Shown one piece after another: positions 16,436 through 25,224 of a DNA stretch of 64,000 bases (within the stretch, counting starts at the first letter, position 1; every line of letters starts with the position of its first letter). The translations under genes and the position numbers were made by a program. The notes under the pieces are model-generated. The model worked only from the letters and a program-made list of their open reading frames with translations, did not search any database and was not told where the DNA came from. Source of the stretch: Halostagnicola sp. A-GB9-2 (lineage in GTDB: Archaea; Halobacteriota; Halobacteria; Halobacteriales; Natrialbaceae); assembly GCF_030068615.1 (NCBI RefSeq), contig NZ_JASJOC010000006.1:186001-250000 (forward strand). Direction: 5' to 3'.

Positions 16436-17743
16436 ATGGATATCGAAGCTATCCACGCCACGCCCGGCTACTCCGGGTTCTTTTTCGACGATCAGCAGGC
16501 GATCAAAGACGGTGCCGAACACGACGGGTTCACCTACGACGGCGATCCCGTCACCGACGGGTTCGACGAGATTCGACAGGCCGGCGAGTCGATCATCGTC
16601 GATCTCGAGCTCGCGGACGGCCTTGAGGTTCGGGGCGACTGTGCGGCGGTGCAGTACTCCGGTGCCGGCGGGCGTGATCCGCTCTTTCAGGCCGACGCGT
16701 ACGCCGAGGTTATCGAAGGCCCCGTCAATGATATCCTCGAGGGACGGGATGCGAGAGCGTTCCTCGAGAACGCCGAACTGCTCGAGGAACTCGAGATCGG
16801 CGGCGACCAGCTACACACGGCGATCCGTTACGGCGTCTCGCAGGCGTTGCTGGCCGCGGCCGCACGGGCCGAAGGGGCTACGCGGGCGTCCACGACGACC
16901 CGAACCGACGTGCTGGCCGACGCGCTGGGTACGGAACCCGCAACTGAACCCGTCCCCGTGTTCGGCCAGTCAGGAGACGACCGGTACAACAATACAGAGA
17001 AGATGTTCATCAAGGGCGTCCCCGTTCTCCCCCACGCGCTGATAAACAGCGTCGAGAAGATCGGCGAGAACGGCGAAACGCTGTTGGAGTACGTCGAGTG
17101 GCTCGTCGAGCGGTCTCAGGAGCTGGGTCCCACGGAGTACGACCCACGTTTCCACATCGACGTCTACGGCATGATCGGCGAGGTCTTCGGCGCGCCCTAC
17201 GACCGCCCCGAGGTGATCGAGTACTTCGCGGCGCTCGAGGACGCGGCGGACCCCTACCCGATCCAGATCGAGGGACCGATGGACGTCGGCGACCGCACGA
17301 GCCAGATCGAGGCCATGGTCGAACTCCGCGACGGACTCCAGGAAGCCGGCGTCGGCGTCGACATCGTCGCCGACGAGTGGTGTAACACGTTCGAGGACGT
17401 GCAGGCGTTCGTCGACGCCGGGGCCGCCGATGTCGTCCAGATCAAGACGCCAGATCTTGGCGGGATCCATCGGAGCGGCCAGGCCGTTCGCTACTGTGAG
17501 GGAACCGAGACTCGAGCGTACCTCGGCGGGACCTGCAACGAGACGGAAACCTCCGCCCGAGCCTGTGCACACGTTGCGCTCGCGACGAACGCCGCGCAGG
17601 TGCTCGCAAAGCCAGGCATGGGCTTCGACGAGGGGTACATGATCGTCGAAAACGAGATGCGACGGACGATCGCTCGACGGGAGCGAGCGGAGAGACGAAC
17701 GAACTACGAGACGGGCCCAGAGGAGGTGACTGCGAATGACTGA
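16436..17743 (+). CDS. mal: Methylaspartate ammonia-lyase
   Basis: This 435-residue enolase-superfamily enzyme removes ammonia from 3-methylaspartate to give mesaconate. Seen: YSGFFFDDQQAI near the start, FHIDVYGMIGEVF, IQIEGPMDVG and IVADEWCNTFEDV (the three acidic metal-ligand segments of the barrel), then VVQIKTPDLGGIH with the catalytic lysine. ATG at 16436 is chosen because it follows the glmE stop by one base and gives the family N-terminus. It overlaps the hydratase gene by 8 bases. Confidence 0.95.
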   Translation: MDIEAIHATPGYSGFFFDDQQAIKDGAEHDGFTYDGDPVTDGFDEIRQAGESIIVDLELADGLEVRGDCAAVQYSGAGGRDPLFQADAYAEVIEGPVNDILEGRDARAFLENAELLEELEIGGDQLHTAIRYGVSQALLAAAARAEGATRASTTTRTDVLADALGTEPATEPVPVFGQSGDDRYNNTEKMFIKGVPVLPHALINSVEKIGENGETLLEYVEWLVERSQELGPTEYDPRFHIDVYGMIGEVFGAPYDRPEVIEYFAALEDAADPYPIQIEGPMDVGDRTSQIEAMVELRDGLQEAGVGVDIVADEWCNTFEDVQAFVDAGAADVVQIKTPDLGGIHRSGQAVRYCEGTETRAYLGGTCNETETSARACAHVALATNAAQVLAKPGMGFDEGYMIVENEMRRTIARRERAERRTNYETGPEEVTAND

Positions 17744-18809
17744 CTGGACTGACACCGAGACGTTCACGCGCGCGCTCGAACGCGCCGAGATCAGAGAGAA
17801 GGGAAACTGCTTCGAGGACTTCGCGGAGGGCGACCTCATCGAACACTACCCCGGCCTCACGCTGACGAGGTGGGGCAACGAGTCCTGGATGAGCCAGACG
17901 CTGAACCACGATCCGGCCTACTGGCGGACCGACGCGGCGGCCGCTCGAGGATTCGACGAGCCGCCGATCCACCCCGACTACCTCACCGCCGCGACGCTCG
18001 GGATCACCGTCGAGGACCTGAGCGAGAAGGGCGGGTACTTCCTCGGGCGGACCGACGTCCGGTTCCCGGGGACGCCGGTGTACGCGGGCACCGAACTCCG
18101 CGTCGAGAGCGAGGTCGTGAACACGGCCACCTCGAGTTCTCGGCCCCAGTACGGGATCGTCTCCTGGCGAACGCGCGGACTGGACGCCGAGACCGGTAAC
18201 GTGCTGTGTTCGTACGAGCGGACGAACATGATTCCGCGTCGCCAGTCCGTCGAAACCGACGGCGGGGCGGAGACCGCACCGGAGGACGACGAACGCGAAG
18301 ACGACAAGGATCTCCCCGCGGAGTTTCTCACCCCGGAGGGCGGCTACTTCGAGGATTTCGTCGCGGCACTCGAGGAGAGCGACGGTCGCGACGCCGCGGT
18401 CGCCTATCGCCACGAGCGCGGTCGCACCCAAGACGACGTGACCGTCGCCTCGTTGCCGCTGGCGACGCTCAACACGGCCAAGCAACACCACAACGCGGAC
18501 GTGATGGGCGACTCGCCCTCGGGTGGCATCGTCACTTACGGCGACGTCACGCGCTCGACCGCGCTCGGCCACGCCCGGTCCGACGAACAAACGTGGCGCG
18601 AAGTCGGCTTCGACGACGAGACGTTCCACACGTTCGTCGCCAGCGGCGATACCGTCTACGCGTTCACGCGCGTGCTCGAGGCCACAGAGGACGCGTCGTC
18701 CGACGAAGCGGGAATCGTTCGGTTCGAACACATTGCGTTCAATCAGGACGACGAACCCGTCTACTCGGGAATTCGCACCGCAGAGATCGAGAAACGATCG
18801 AGCGACTAA
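17736..18809 (+). CDS. mch: Mesaconyl-CoA hydratase (double MaoC domain)
   Basis: This 357-residue protein has two MaoC-like hot-dog domains. The first contains FEDFAEGDLIEHYPGLTLT and NHDPAYW, followed by FDEPPIHPDYL. The second contains NTAKQHHNADVMG and GGIVTYGDVTRS. In the methylaspartate cycle it hydrates mesaconyl-CoA to beta-methylmalyl-CoA. It starts within the end of the ammonia-lyase gene and precedes the lyase gene. The identification rests on domain plan plus operon position. Confidence 0.92.
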   Translation: MTDWTDTETFTRALERAEIREKGNCFEDFAEGDLIEHYPGLTLTRWGNESWMSQTLNHDPAYWRTDAAAARGFDEPPIHPDYLTAATLGITVEDLSEKGGYFLGRTDVRFPGTPVYAGTELRVESEVVNTATSSSRPQYGIVSWRTRGLDAETGNVLCSYERTNMIPRRQSVETDGGAETAPEDDEREDDKDLPAEFLTPEGGYFEDFVAALEESDGRDAAVAYRHERGRTQDDVTVASLPLATLNTAKQHHNADVMGDSPSGGIVTYGDVTRSTALGHARSDEQTWREVGFDDETFHTFVASGDTVYAFTRVLEATEDASSDEAGIVRFEHIAFNQDDEPVYSGIRTAEIEKRSSD

Positions 18810-18885
18810 CGCTCCAGCGACAAGCGATCCAACGACTAACGAAACGCATCGCGTTCAACCACATTTCACAGACACAACCACGACA

Positions 18886-19929
18886 ATGACCGACGATATC
18901 CGACTCTGTCGCACGTTCCAGACTGCACCGGCCGCCGTTCCGAAAGACGACTCGGCGAAGTACCTCGTTTCGGCCCTCGAGTCCGAGGGATTCCAGGCAC
19001 CCGACTGGCTGGTCCCCGACATGGAGGACGGAACCGCCCCGGACATGAAAGCGGAGGGGCTCGAGAACACGATTGAATTGGTGCCCGAGTACGAGTTCCC
19101 GGGCGAGATCTGGCCCCGCGTCGAGTGGAGCTACGAGGACGAAGAGTACCGCAAAAAGGGGCGCGAGCAGATCAACCGGCTTGTCGCCGAAATCGGCGAC
19201 GAAATCAACGGCGTCGTGGTTCCGAAGGTCGGCCGCATAGCGGACGTCCGACGAGCCGCGAAGGTCGTCGCGGAAGCCGAAGCCGAACACGGCTACGCCG
19301 ACGGCTCGATCGGCCTCTCGATCATCGTCGAGACCGGCCGCGCGCGATCGGATCTGCGCGAAATCTCGAAGTTCGGTGCCGAATCACGGCTCACCGCGCT
19401 GGTCTTCGGCCCCGTCGACTACGCGGCCGAGCTCGGCGGCCGCGACCTCGGCGACGGCATGCCCCGCTGGGACGGGCTCCTCGAGGCGCTCTCGAACGAA
19501 GCCAGCGCCGGCGACCTGCTCTCGATCGGCGGTCCCTTCGACGACCTGTTCAAAGAGCGTGCAGGCTTGACCTACTACAACGCCGACGAGTATGCGGACC
19601 AGGTCGAACACGAAGCCTCGCTCGGCCTCGACGGCTCCTGGTCGCTCTATCCGAAACAGACCATTCAGGCCAACACGGTCCACATGCCGACGCCCGAGGA
19701 ACTCGAGCGCGACGTGCACAATATCGAGCGGTTCAACGAAGCCAAACGCGAGGGCACCGGCGCGGTCACCATCGACGGCCAGATGGTCGACGAAGCGACG
19801 TTCAAGAACTTCCGCAACACCGTCCAGCAGGTGCGCGCGATCGATAGCACCCGGCCCGCCCAGACCGGTGACTACTACGAGGCGGAGCTACTCGAGCGGG
19901 CACGCGAACTCGAACTCTCGTATCGGTAG
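18886..19929 (+). CDS. HpcH/HpaI-family beta-methylmalyl-CoA lyase (CitE-like)
   Basis: This 347-residue protein belongs to the CitE/malyl-CoA lyase family. Seen: WLVPDMEDGTAPDMKAEGL, GVVVPKVGRIADVRRAAKVV (magnesium/CoA region), LSIIVETGRARSDLREI and LVFGPVDYAAELGG. In this cluster it should split beta-methylmalyl-CoA into glyoxylate and propionyl-CoA. It sits 76 bases after the hydratase gene, last in the set. ATG at 18886 is chosen; longer in-frame sequence upstream lies within the hydratase gene. A related activity on malyl-CoA is possible. Confidence 0.92.
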   Translation: MTDDIRLCRTFQTAPAAVPKDDSAKYLVSALESEGFQAPDWLVPDMEDGTAPDMKAEGLENTIELVPEYEFPGEIWPRVEWSYEDEEYRKKGREQINRLVAEIGDEINGVVVPKVGRIADVRRAAKVVAEAEAEHGYADGSIGLSIIVETGRARSDLREISKFGAESRLTALVFGPVDYAAELGGRDLGDGMPRWDGLLEALSNEASAGDLLSIGGPFDDLFKERAGLTYYNADEYADQVEHEASLGLDGSWSLYPKQTIQANTVHMPTPEELERDVHNIERFNEAKREGTGAVTIDGQMVDEATFKNFRNTVQQVRAIDSTRPAQTGDYYEAELLERARELELSYR

Positions 19930-19985
19930 ATCGCTATCTCGTGGCGATAGGAATCGGTATTCGCCGCCAACTGTACTGCTATTTT

Positions 19986-20411
19986 CTACGTGTCCGTTGG
20001 TAACCGGGTCTGTACCGTATTCTGCTGAGGAGCCTCGAGCTCGAGCAATCGCCGTTTCGTTTCCACGCCGTCTGCCGCCGAGTAGCCGTTGAGCGAGCCG
20101 TCGCTTCCGACGACTCGGTGGCAGGGCACGATCACCGGCACGGGATTCCGTCCGCACGCCTGCCCAACGGCGATAGGACTCGTCTCGAGGTCCACCGCAA
20201 GGTCGCCGTACGAGCGCGTTTCGCCGGAGGGTATCTCGCTCATCGCGTCCATCACGTCGCCCAGGAGTCCGTCTGGTGTGGTGATCTCGAGGTCGAACGC
20301 CTGTCGGTCGCCGCGTTCGTACTCGCGAACTTGGGTTCGGATTTCGACGGGCGATTCCTCGACGAGCGATTCGTCGATTTCGACTGTGGATTGGAGGATG
20401 GAGACGTTCAT
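19986..20411 (-). CDS. ogt: Methylated-DNA--protein-cysteine methyltransferase
   Basis: This 141-residue protein repairs O6-alkylguanine by moving the alkyl group to its own cysteine. Seen: EIPSGETRSYGDLA (helix-turn-helix DNA-binding part), AVGQACGRNPVPVIVPCHRVVG with the PCHRV active-site cysteine (motif given in part), and GYSAADGVETKRRLLELE. The N-terminal domain is short. ATG at 20411 is chosen because upstream in-frame sequence to 20762 looks non-coding. It converges with the methylaspartate cluster. Confidence 0.94.
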   Translation of the reverse strand: MNVSILQSTVEIDESLVEESPVEIRTQVREYERGDRQAFDLEITTPDGLLGDVMDAMSEIPSGETRSYGDLAVDLETSPIAVGQACGRNPVPVIVPCHRVVGSDGSLNGYSAADGVETKRRLLELEAPQQNTVQTRLPTDT

Positions 20412-20781
20412 GGCTGAATACGTTCGCTGTCGATGTGTGGTTCTTGGGTGGGAGACGGATATAGTTCCGCCGGACACTGAGAGTGATCGATTCTCAATTC
20501 GCTCGATGAACGGTACATACAGGACGAGCAGTGTGCACCCATCGCGAGCGAACGGAGTAAGCGAGCGGGCTAAGAGGTCCCTCGCTGTCGTCGGGCGATA
20601 TGTCGCCCGATTGTAAGCCATTCCAAAGGAATCACCCAATCCGAGAGAACGCGCCGCGCTCTTTCGAGGATTTTGCCGAGTGCGGTCACAAAGCGACCGT
20701 ACGTAGAGCAAAAGGTTGGTTCGTGGAGCGTAAGTTTGGTTCCTGAATGGATGATGATCCACCGTGGGATGTCGAAGCAGT
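20412..20781. other. Intergenic region with one strong hairpin
   Basis: I see no supported gene in these 370 bases. A perfect hairpin TCGGGCGA-TATG-TCGCCCGA lies at 20591-20610. Open frames on both strands here have arginine/cysteine-rich translations unlike haloarchaeal proteins and are treated as chance. Confidence 0.5.
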
Positions 20782-21255
20782 CTATGTGTCTTCGGTGGGC
20801 CCTCGATCGACCTCGATCAGAACCTCGAAGGCCCGGTCTTGGAGGTTCTCGGGTGGTTCCAGGAGACCGATGGCGTACGCGGAGTAGATAGTTCCCTGCT
20901 CGATGGTCACCTCTTGGTCGAAAACGACCGTCTCTGGATCGCCCGCGGCCGTGATCTCGACGGGATAGGTCCCAGCATCGACTGCGAGGTAACCTGATAC
21001 TGTCCGGTAGGGAACATCTTCTAACACTGCGTCGCCCGCGAGGTAGACGTCGACGTTCGGCGCGTCCGGCGAGAAATGTGCGACGCGTATCCCCGTCTCG
21101 GGAAGACCGGCAGGTTCGTCCGCTGGGTCCTCTTCGTCCTCCGTTTCTCCGAAGCCGTCATTTTGTTCGCCGGCTGCGATGGCGGTTCCCGAGATCGCCG
21201 CTAGTCCACTGGCGGCACCGATACCTTTGATAGCCGATCGTCTTGTTGGCGTCAT
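20782..21255 (-). CDS. Exported DUF4397-domain protein (Tat substrate)
   Basis: This 157-residue protein has a twin-arginine signal (TRRSAIKGIGAASGLAAISG), an acidic linker, then a beta-rich DUF4397 domain with IRVAHFSPDAPNVDVYLAGD, VSGYLAVDAGTYPVEITAAG and YSAYAIGLLE. It is secreted or surface-bound. The function of the domain is unknown. ATG at 21255 is preferred over TTG at 21270. It is monocistronic. Confidence 0.88.
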   Translation of the reverse strand: MTPTRRSAIKGIGAASGLAAISGTAIAAGEQNDGFGETEDEEDPADEPAGLPETGIRVAHFSPDAPNVDVYLAGDAVLEDVPYRTVSGYLAVDAGTYPVEITAAGDPETVVFDQEVTIEQGTIYSAYAIGLLEPPENLQDRAFEVLIEVDRGPTEDT

Positions 21256-21753
21256 TGCATTAGTTTCCAAGATTTAATCCCCAATATATCCGCAGATTCG
21301 TATGGCAGATATGCACGTATTTAGTACATGATCTCGTGAGTTTAGCGGCGTAACAGATTGGGTAACATCTCATTACCTGGAACCGAGGAACGATCCAATA
21401 AACCTATTCAGTTAATTCCCACGGGTGACTAACGAGATACCATTTTCCGCCCAGTGATCGTCTGTGGAGAGGAAAAACTGGTACCGAAATAACGACTACG
21501 ATTGACAAACGTAGGCGATTGAACCGCCTAATGTCCAACCCTCGACCGCAATCATCGCTATCAAATAGCTCGGTTATGATTTTGCTACACCCGCACCGTT
21601 TGCGTTTTTGATTTCGCATACCTTTGACGGGTACTCGCGTTCCGTTGGGCAATTTGATACCGCTTCACGATCGGTTCGGTCGTTCGGGACAACTAGCTGA
21701 TCCAGAGTATCTCGTCGGTCGTATCACTCGCGTCCGGGCTGCGACTTCTCTCA
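21256..21753. other. Intergenic region, nothing identified
   Basis: About 500 bases between the DUF4397 gene and the tRNA-Ser tail. It is AT-richer near the DUF4397 start, where its promoter must lie. An 82-codon frame on the minus strand is basic and cysteine-containing, unlike the local proteome, and is not supported. Confidence 0.5.
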
Positions 21754-21824
21754 TTCAAATCCCAACATGACGATTTCTCACTCGAGGACTCCTCGCTACG
21801 CTCGTCGTCTTGTCTCGTGAGAAA
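21754..21824. repeat. Inverted copy of the tRNA-Ser T arm with nested inverted repeat
   Basis: TTCAAATCCCAAC at 21754-21766 is the exact reverse complement of 21833-21845, the T arm of the adjacent tRNA-Ser. Inside this lies a second inverted repeat, TTTCTCAC (21774-21781) against GTGAGAAA (21817-21824). In a tRNA precursor read through the 3' end, the trailer could pair with the T arm and fold into a long nested hairpin. Confidence 0.65.
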
Positions 21825-21825
21825 A

Positions 21826-21907
21826 CGGTGGGGTTGGGATTTGAACCCAAGAGGCTGACGCCACCTGCTTTCAAGGCAGGCGCAATAGGCCGCTCTGCCA
21901 CCCCACC
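21826..21907 (-). tRNA. tRNA-Ser (anticodon TGA)
   Basis: On the minus strand an 82-base class II tRNA can be folded. Acceptor GGTGGGG pairs with CCCCACC, TG follows at positions 8-9, and the anticodon stem CCTGC/GCAGG carries loop CTTGAAA (anticodon TGA, serine). A long variable arm contains GGCGTCAGCCTC, and the T arm is TTGGG-TTCAAAT-CCCAA. The discriminator is G and CCA is not encoded. Confidence 0.95.
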
Positions 21908-21948
21908 TCATCCCTCTTTTCCGCATCCGATTAAAAAGCGTTGTCGGT

Positions 21949-22695
21949 CTATCGGCGCTCGAGTCGTTCGTCCGCCCCGACCTCGAGTCCAAGTTCGCCC
22001 ACGACGTCCGCGGTATCGAGCGCATTAACTCTGTTCGCAGCAGTTTGGGCCTCGAGCATCGCGACCGTCGCACAGAGCCCTTGCTCGGTATCGACGGTCG
22101 GAAACATCGGCGCGAAGCCGCTCTGGAGCCCGGCGTCGGAGGCTCGAGTCGCGAGCGTCGAAAGTTCCGGAACTGCGTAGGCGTCTTCGAAGTCGATCGA
22201 TTCCGAGAACGCCGAGAGGTACGTCCGCCCGCTCGAAGAGGGGCCGAGGACGACATCGTGGCGTCGAATCGACATTGCCGCGCCGTCGATTTCGGTTCGC
22301 CCGACGAGCGGGACCGTCGGCTCGAGGACGCCGACACTCGCGGTCTCCTCGCGCTCGAGCAGGTGGGTGACCGTGTTACCGACTCGAGCCGACCGCGTGG
22401 AGCCGACCTGCCGTTCGAACCGCACGTCGCTCAGCGTCTCCTCTGTGAGCGCGTCCTCGGCAATGGCGCGAACCTCGGCTTCGGGATCGCCGCCGTCGAA
22501 TCCCGCCGGAAGCGTTTCCTCGTCCCGATAGTTCACGAGCAATTCGCCGCCGCTGGCCGCGATGGCGCGGAGCACGTCCGCGGTCGTCGCTTCGTAGAGC
22601 CGTCTCGCCTCCCGTTCCGAGAGGGGCGTTTGTTCGGCGAGCGACGCTAGTACCAGCCCGTCTCGAGGAGGAGCCACCGGAACGACGACGATCAT
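21949..22695 (-). CDS. DUF2064/glycosyltransferase-A-like conserved protein
   Basis: This 248-residue protein opens with a beta strand MIVVVPVAPPRDGLVL and has TVPLVGRTEIDGAAMSIRRHDVVLGP in the middle, quoted by its ends TVPLVGRTE and RRHDVVLGP. It ends in an acidic helix. The pattern recalls DUF2064 proteins, which resemble nucleotide-sugar transferases of fold A. No DxD metal motif is clear. It is an inference at fold level only. It lies beside tRNA-Ser. Confidence 0.6.
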   Translation of the reverse strand: MIVVVPVAPPRDGLVLASLAEQTPLSEREARRLYEATTADVLRAIAASGGELLVNYRDEETLPAGFDGGDPEAEVRAIAEDALTEETLSDVRFERQVGSTRSARVGNTVTHLLEREETASVGVLEPTVPLVGRTEIDGAAMSIRRHDVVLGPSSSGRTYLSAFSESIDFEDAYAVPELSTLATRASDAGLQSGFAPMFPTVDTEQGLCATVAMLEAQTAANRVNALDTADVVGELGLEVGADERLERR

Positions 22696-22822
22696 AGTCG
22701 CCCGTCGGCTCCGACGAGCCTTGAAGGCAGTGCTTCGAGGGCTCTCGAGATCCCTTGATCAGAACCGATCCGGTAGCCGAACGGTCGGATGAACTATAAT
22801 CGACGATCCCGTTGCTTGTCAT

Positions 22823-23050
22823 ATGAACTATCGGACATCGACCGCGGTACTTGGGATGCTCGTGATCGCGTCGCTCGTCATCGTTGCCGTCGGCAGCTTC
22901 GTCGATAGCTTCGCGCTCGAGGCGACCGGAGCGACCGAACATCTGCTCGCCCCGGTACTCGGAACGCTCGCCGTCGCCGCACTCGTCGTTCTCGGGCTCG
23001 CGGCACTCGGCTCACGCTCGAGGCGGTGGCTGGCCAATCCATACTGGTAG
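22823..23050 (+). CDS. Small two-helix membrane protein
   Basis: This 75-residue protein has two hydrophobic spans (STAVLGMLVIASLVIVAVGS and LLAPVLGTLAVAALVVLGLA) and a basic C-terminus (GSRSRRWLANPYW). Positive charge at the end suggests both ends in the cytoplasm. No family is recognised. It is divergent from the DUF2064-like gene and converges with the glycosylase gene. Confidence 0.7.
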   Translation: MNYRTSTAVLGMLVIASLVIVAVGSFVDSFALEATGATEHLLAPVLGTLAVAALVVLGLAALGSRSRRWLANPYW

Positions 23051-23080
23051 GACCGAGATTCTCGAAAAACCCCGTTATCG

Positions 23081-23737
23081 TTAGCGACCCTGCCGCCCCT
23101 TTGTCTGTCGATAATCAGTCGCCAACAGTTCGGCGAACGCTTCGACCCACGCCTGGGTCTGCTCGTCAGTTTGTTCGCTCGGGGCGATCATCGGCACGAG
23201 TTCGAACCCGCGCCCGCGGATCCGCTCGCCGTGTGACTCCTTGAGGTCGAGTTCTTCGGCGGGCGTGCGCGTGTACTCGGCCGCAATTTCGGCCAGTGCC
23301 CGTTTGCCAACCGGGACAATGATCTCGGGGTTGATCATCCGAATTTCGGCCTCGAGGTACGGCTCGCAGTTCGTAATCTCCTGGTCGGCCGGCGGTCGCT
23401 CGGGATCCCGACACCGCGTGAGGTTCGTCAAGTAGACGTTGATCAGCGACGGCTCCGATGGCGGGGAGGTTGCGTCACAGAGCCCCAACCGCTCGAGGAT
23501 TCGTCGGACGCCACCACTCACTGATTCAGTTTCCCCCTTATTAGCTTCGAGACCGACGAACGGCACGCCTGCCTCGTCCGATTCGGCGCTCGGTCGCTCG
23601 CCGACGAACAAAAAGTCCGCGCCGACATCGCCGTAGCCGTGGACGACCTGCGTCCGCGTCTCACAGAGTGCCGGACAGTTTTGACACTCCTCGTCCATAC
23701 CGTAGGGGTTCGCTCGAGACTGTTGGTTCGCGTCCAC
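23081..23737 (-). CDS. Uracil-DNA glycosylase family protein (4Fe-4S type)
   Basis: This protein of about 218 residues removes uracil from DNA or is close to that family. Seen: CQNCPALCETRTQVVHGYGD, FLFVGERPSAESDEAGVPFVG (motif A region), NVYLTNLTRCRDPERPP and ITNCEPYLEAEI, giving four cysteines spaced as in family IV iron-sulfur glycosylases. PEIIVPVGKRAL follows, then APSEQ where motif B (HPS-like) is expected. The altered motifs make the exact substrate uncertain. GTG at 23737 is preferred; ATG at 23698 is possible. Confidence 0.85.
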   Translation of the reverse strand: MDANQQSRANPYGMDEECQNCPALCETRTQVVHGYGDVGADFLFVGERPSAESDEAGVPFVGLEANKGETESVSGGVRRILERLGLCDATSPPSEPSLINVYLTNLTRCRDPERPPADQEITNCEPYLEAEIRMINPEIIVPVGKRALAEIAAEYTRTPAEELDLKESHGERIRGRGFELVPMIAPSEQTDEQTQAWVEAFAELLATDYRQTKGRQGR

Positions 23738-23826
23738 AGCGTGTGTCTCGCGCCGCGGGGACAAAAGCGCCGCGTCTGTGCTCGATGGGACACTCGGCGT
23801 TCCGACCCGGGCCGCGGACCCGAGTG

Positions 23827-24096
23827 CTATCGGCCGAGTCCGCCGCGTTCGGTGACCTCGAGAATGAACTTCACGTTCCGGACGATCTCCTCGGGACTCG
23901 TCTCCTCGTCGGCGTCGTAGAGATCGCTGGTCCGATACAGGATGTTTGCGAGTTGTTTGCTCTCGCTGGTCTCGCCTCGAATTTCGTCGGCGATGGTCCG
24001 CAACTGTTCGACTCGTTCGGGATCGGGATCGAACGCGGTCTCCGTATCGAAGTCGTCCGCTCTTCCATCCGAGTCCCCGTCACCGTCGGCCGTCAT
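23827..24096 (-). CDS. Conserved haloarchaeal small acidic protein
   Basis: This 89-residue protein has an acidic N-terminus (MTADGDGDSDGRADDFD) and a helical body with VEQLRTIADEIRGETSESK and SPEEIVRNVKFILEV. The family is unknown to me. It overlaps the end of the Mrp-type ATPase gene by 4 bases (ATGA), so it is translated from the same message and may work with that protein. Confidence 0.7.
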   Translation of the reverse strand: MTADGDGDSDGRADDFDTETAFDPDPERVEQLRTIADEIRGETSESKQLANILYRTSDLYDADEETSPEEIVRNVKFILEVTERGGLGR

Positions 24097-25166
24097 TCCT
24101 CTTCGGGTGGTCGCGTCGCGGCGGAGCCGGTTATCGAGCGCCGGTGGACGATTCCGGTGTTGTTCGAGACGTTCTCAGTGATTTCGCGGAAGGCGTCGCC
24201 GGTCTCGTTGTCCTCGTCGAGGACGACCGGCGCGCCCTCGTCCCCGCCTTCGCGGACGGAGGGATCGAGCGGCACCGAACCCAGGAACGGCATGTCGTGG
24301 GCCGCCGCGAACTCCGAGCCGCCGTCCGAACCGAAGATGTCGTGTTCGCCGCCACAGTCCGGACACGCGAACGTCGCCATGTTCTCCGCGATGCCGAGGA
24401 CGACGGTGTCGTGTTTGGCGAACATCTCGAGGCCCTTGCGAGCGTCGTCGAGCGCGACGCCCTGTGGCGTCGTGACGATGACGGCACCAGTTACGGGCAT
24501 CGTCTGAAGCATCGTCAGCTGAGTGTCACCGGTTCCCGGCGGCAGGTCGATGACGAGGTAGTCGAGGTGGCCCCACTCGACGTCCTCGGTCAGTTGGGTG
24601 ATGACCTTGTGGACCATTGGGCCGCGCCAGATGACCGGGTCGTCCTCGCCGGTGAGAAATGCCATGCTCATCAGTTTCACGCCGAACTTTTCGGGCGGGA
24701 CGAGCGTCTCGTCTTCCGTCGCCATCGGCGGCTCGTCGGCGTCGACCATCCGGGGAACGTTCGGCCCGTAGACGTCGGCGTCGAAGAGGCCGACTCGAGC
24801 GCCCTGCTGGGAGAGGCCGGCGGCGAGATTGACGGCCATCGTCGACTTCCCGACGCCACCCTTGCCCGAGGCGACGGCGATCACGTTCTTGACGTTCGGG
24901 AGCACCTGATCCTCGCTCGCGAGGTCGTCTCGATCCGGAATACTCGCGGAGAGATCGACTTCGAGCCCTTCCTCCTCAAGCACGGACCGAACCGCTCCGG
25001 CGAGTTCCGTCTCCGAGGGAGAGTACGGTGCACCGAGAGCGAGATCGATAGTCACCTCGCCGTCGTCGACGGTGAGGTCGTTGATGAGCCCGAGCGAGAC
25101 GATATCGTCCCCGAGATCGGGATCCTCGACCGATTGTAGGCGATCGCGAACGGCGGCTTCATCCAT
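24093..25166 (-). CDS. Mrp/NBP35-family iron-sulfur cluster carrier ATPase
   Basis: This 357-residue protein carries iron-sulfur clusters to target proteins. Seen: an N-terminal MIP18/DUF59 domain (VEDPDLGDDIVSLGLINDL), a deviant Walker A GKGGVGKST (near residue 100), DADVYGPNVPRM (switch I), IDLPPGTGDTQLTM (Walker B/switch II) and CPDCGG near the C-terminus, whose cysteines bind the cluster at the dimer interface. A small acidic gene overlaps its 3' end. Confidence 0.95.
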   Translation of the reverse strand: MDEAAVRDRLQSVEDPDLGDDIVSLGLINDLTVDDGEVTIDLALGAPYSPSETELAGAVRSVLEEEGLEVDLSASIPDRDDLASEDQVLPNVKNVIAVASGKGGVGKSTMAVNLAAGLSQQGARVGLFDADVYGPNVPRMVDADEPPMATEDETLVPPEKFGVKLMSMAFLTGEDDPVIWRGPMVHKVITQLTEDVEWGHLDYLVIDLPPGTGDTQLTMLQTMPVTGAVIVTTPQGVALDDARKGLEMFAKHDTVVLGIAENMATFACPDCGGEHDIFGSDGGSEFAAAHDMPFLGSVPLDPSVREGGDEGAPVVLDEDNETGDAFREITENVSNNTGIVHRRSITGSAATRPPEEE

Positions 25167-25224
25167 ACCGGTAGTCTGCTCTGCCGTCGAAAAAGCGTTG
25201 TGTTACCGGCCGAGGAGAACCGTC

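Noticed and set aside
23738-23764. Longer start for the uracil-DNA glycosylase
   Set aside because: The extra residues are not acidic or family-like; the GTG at 23737 gives a family-like N-terminus.
23946-25139. Plus-strand ORF of 397 codons opposite the Mrp ATPase
   Set aside because: The Mrp protein on the other strand has all its motifs. The antisense frame is a codon-bias shadow.
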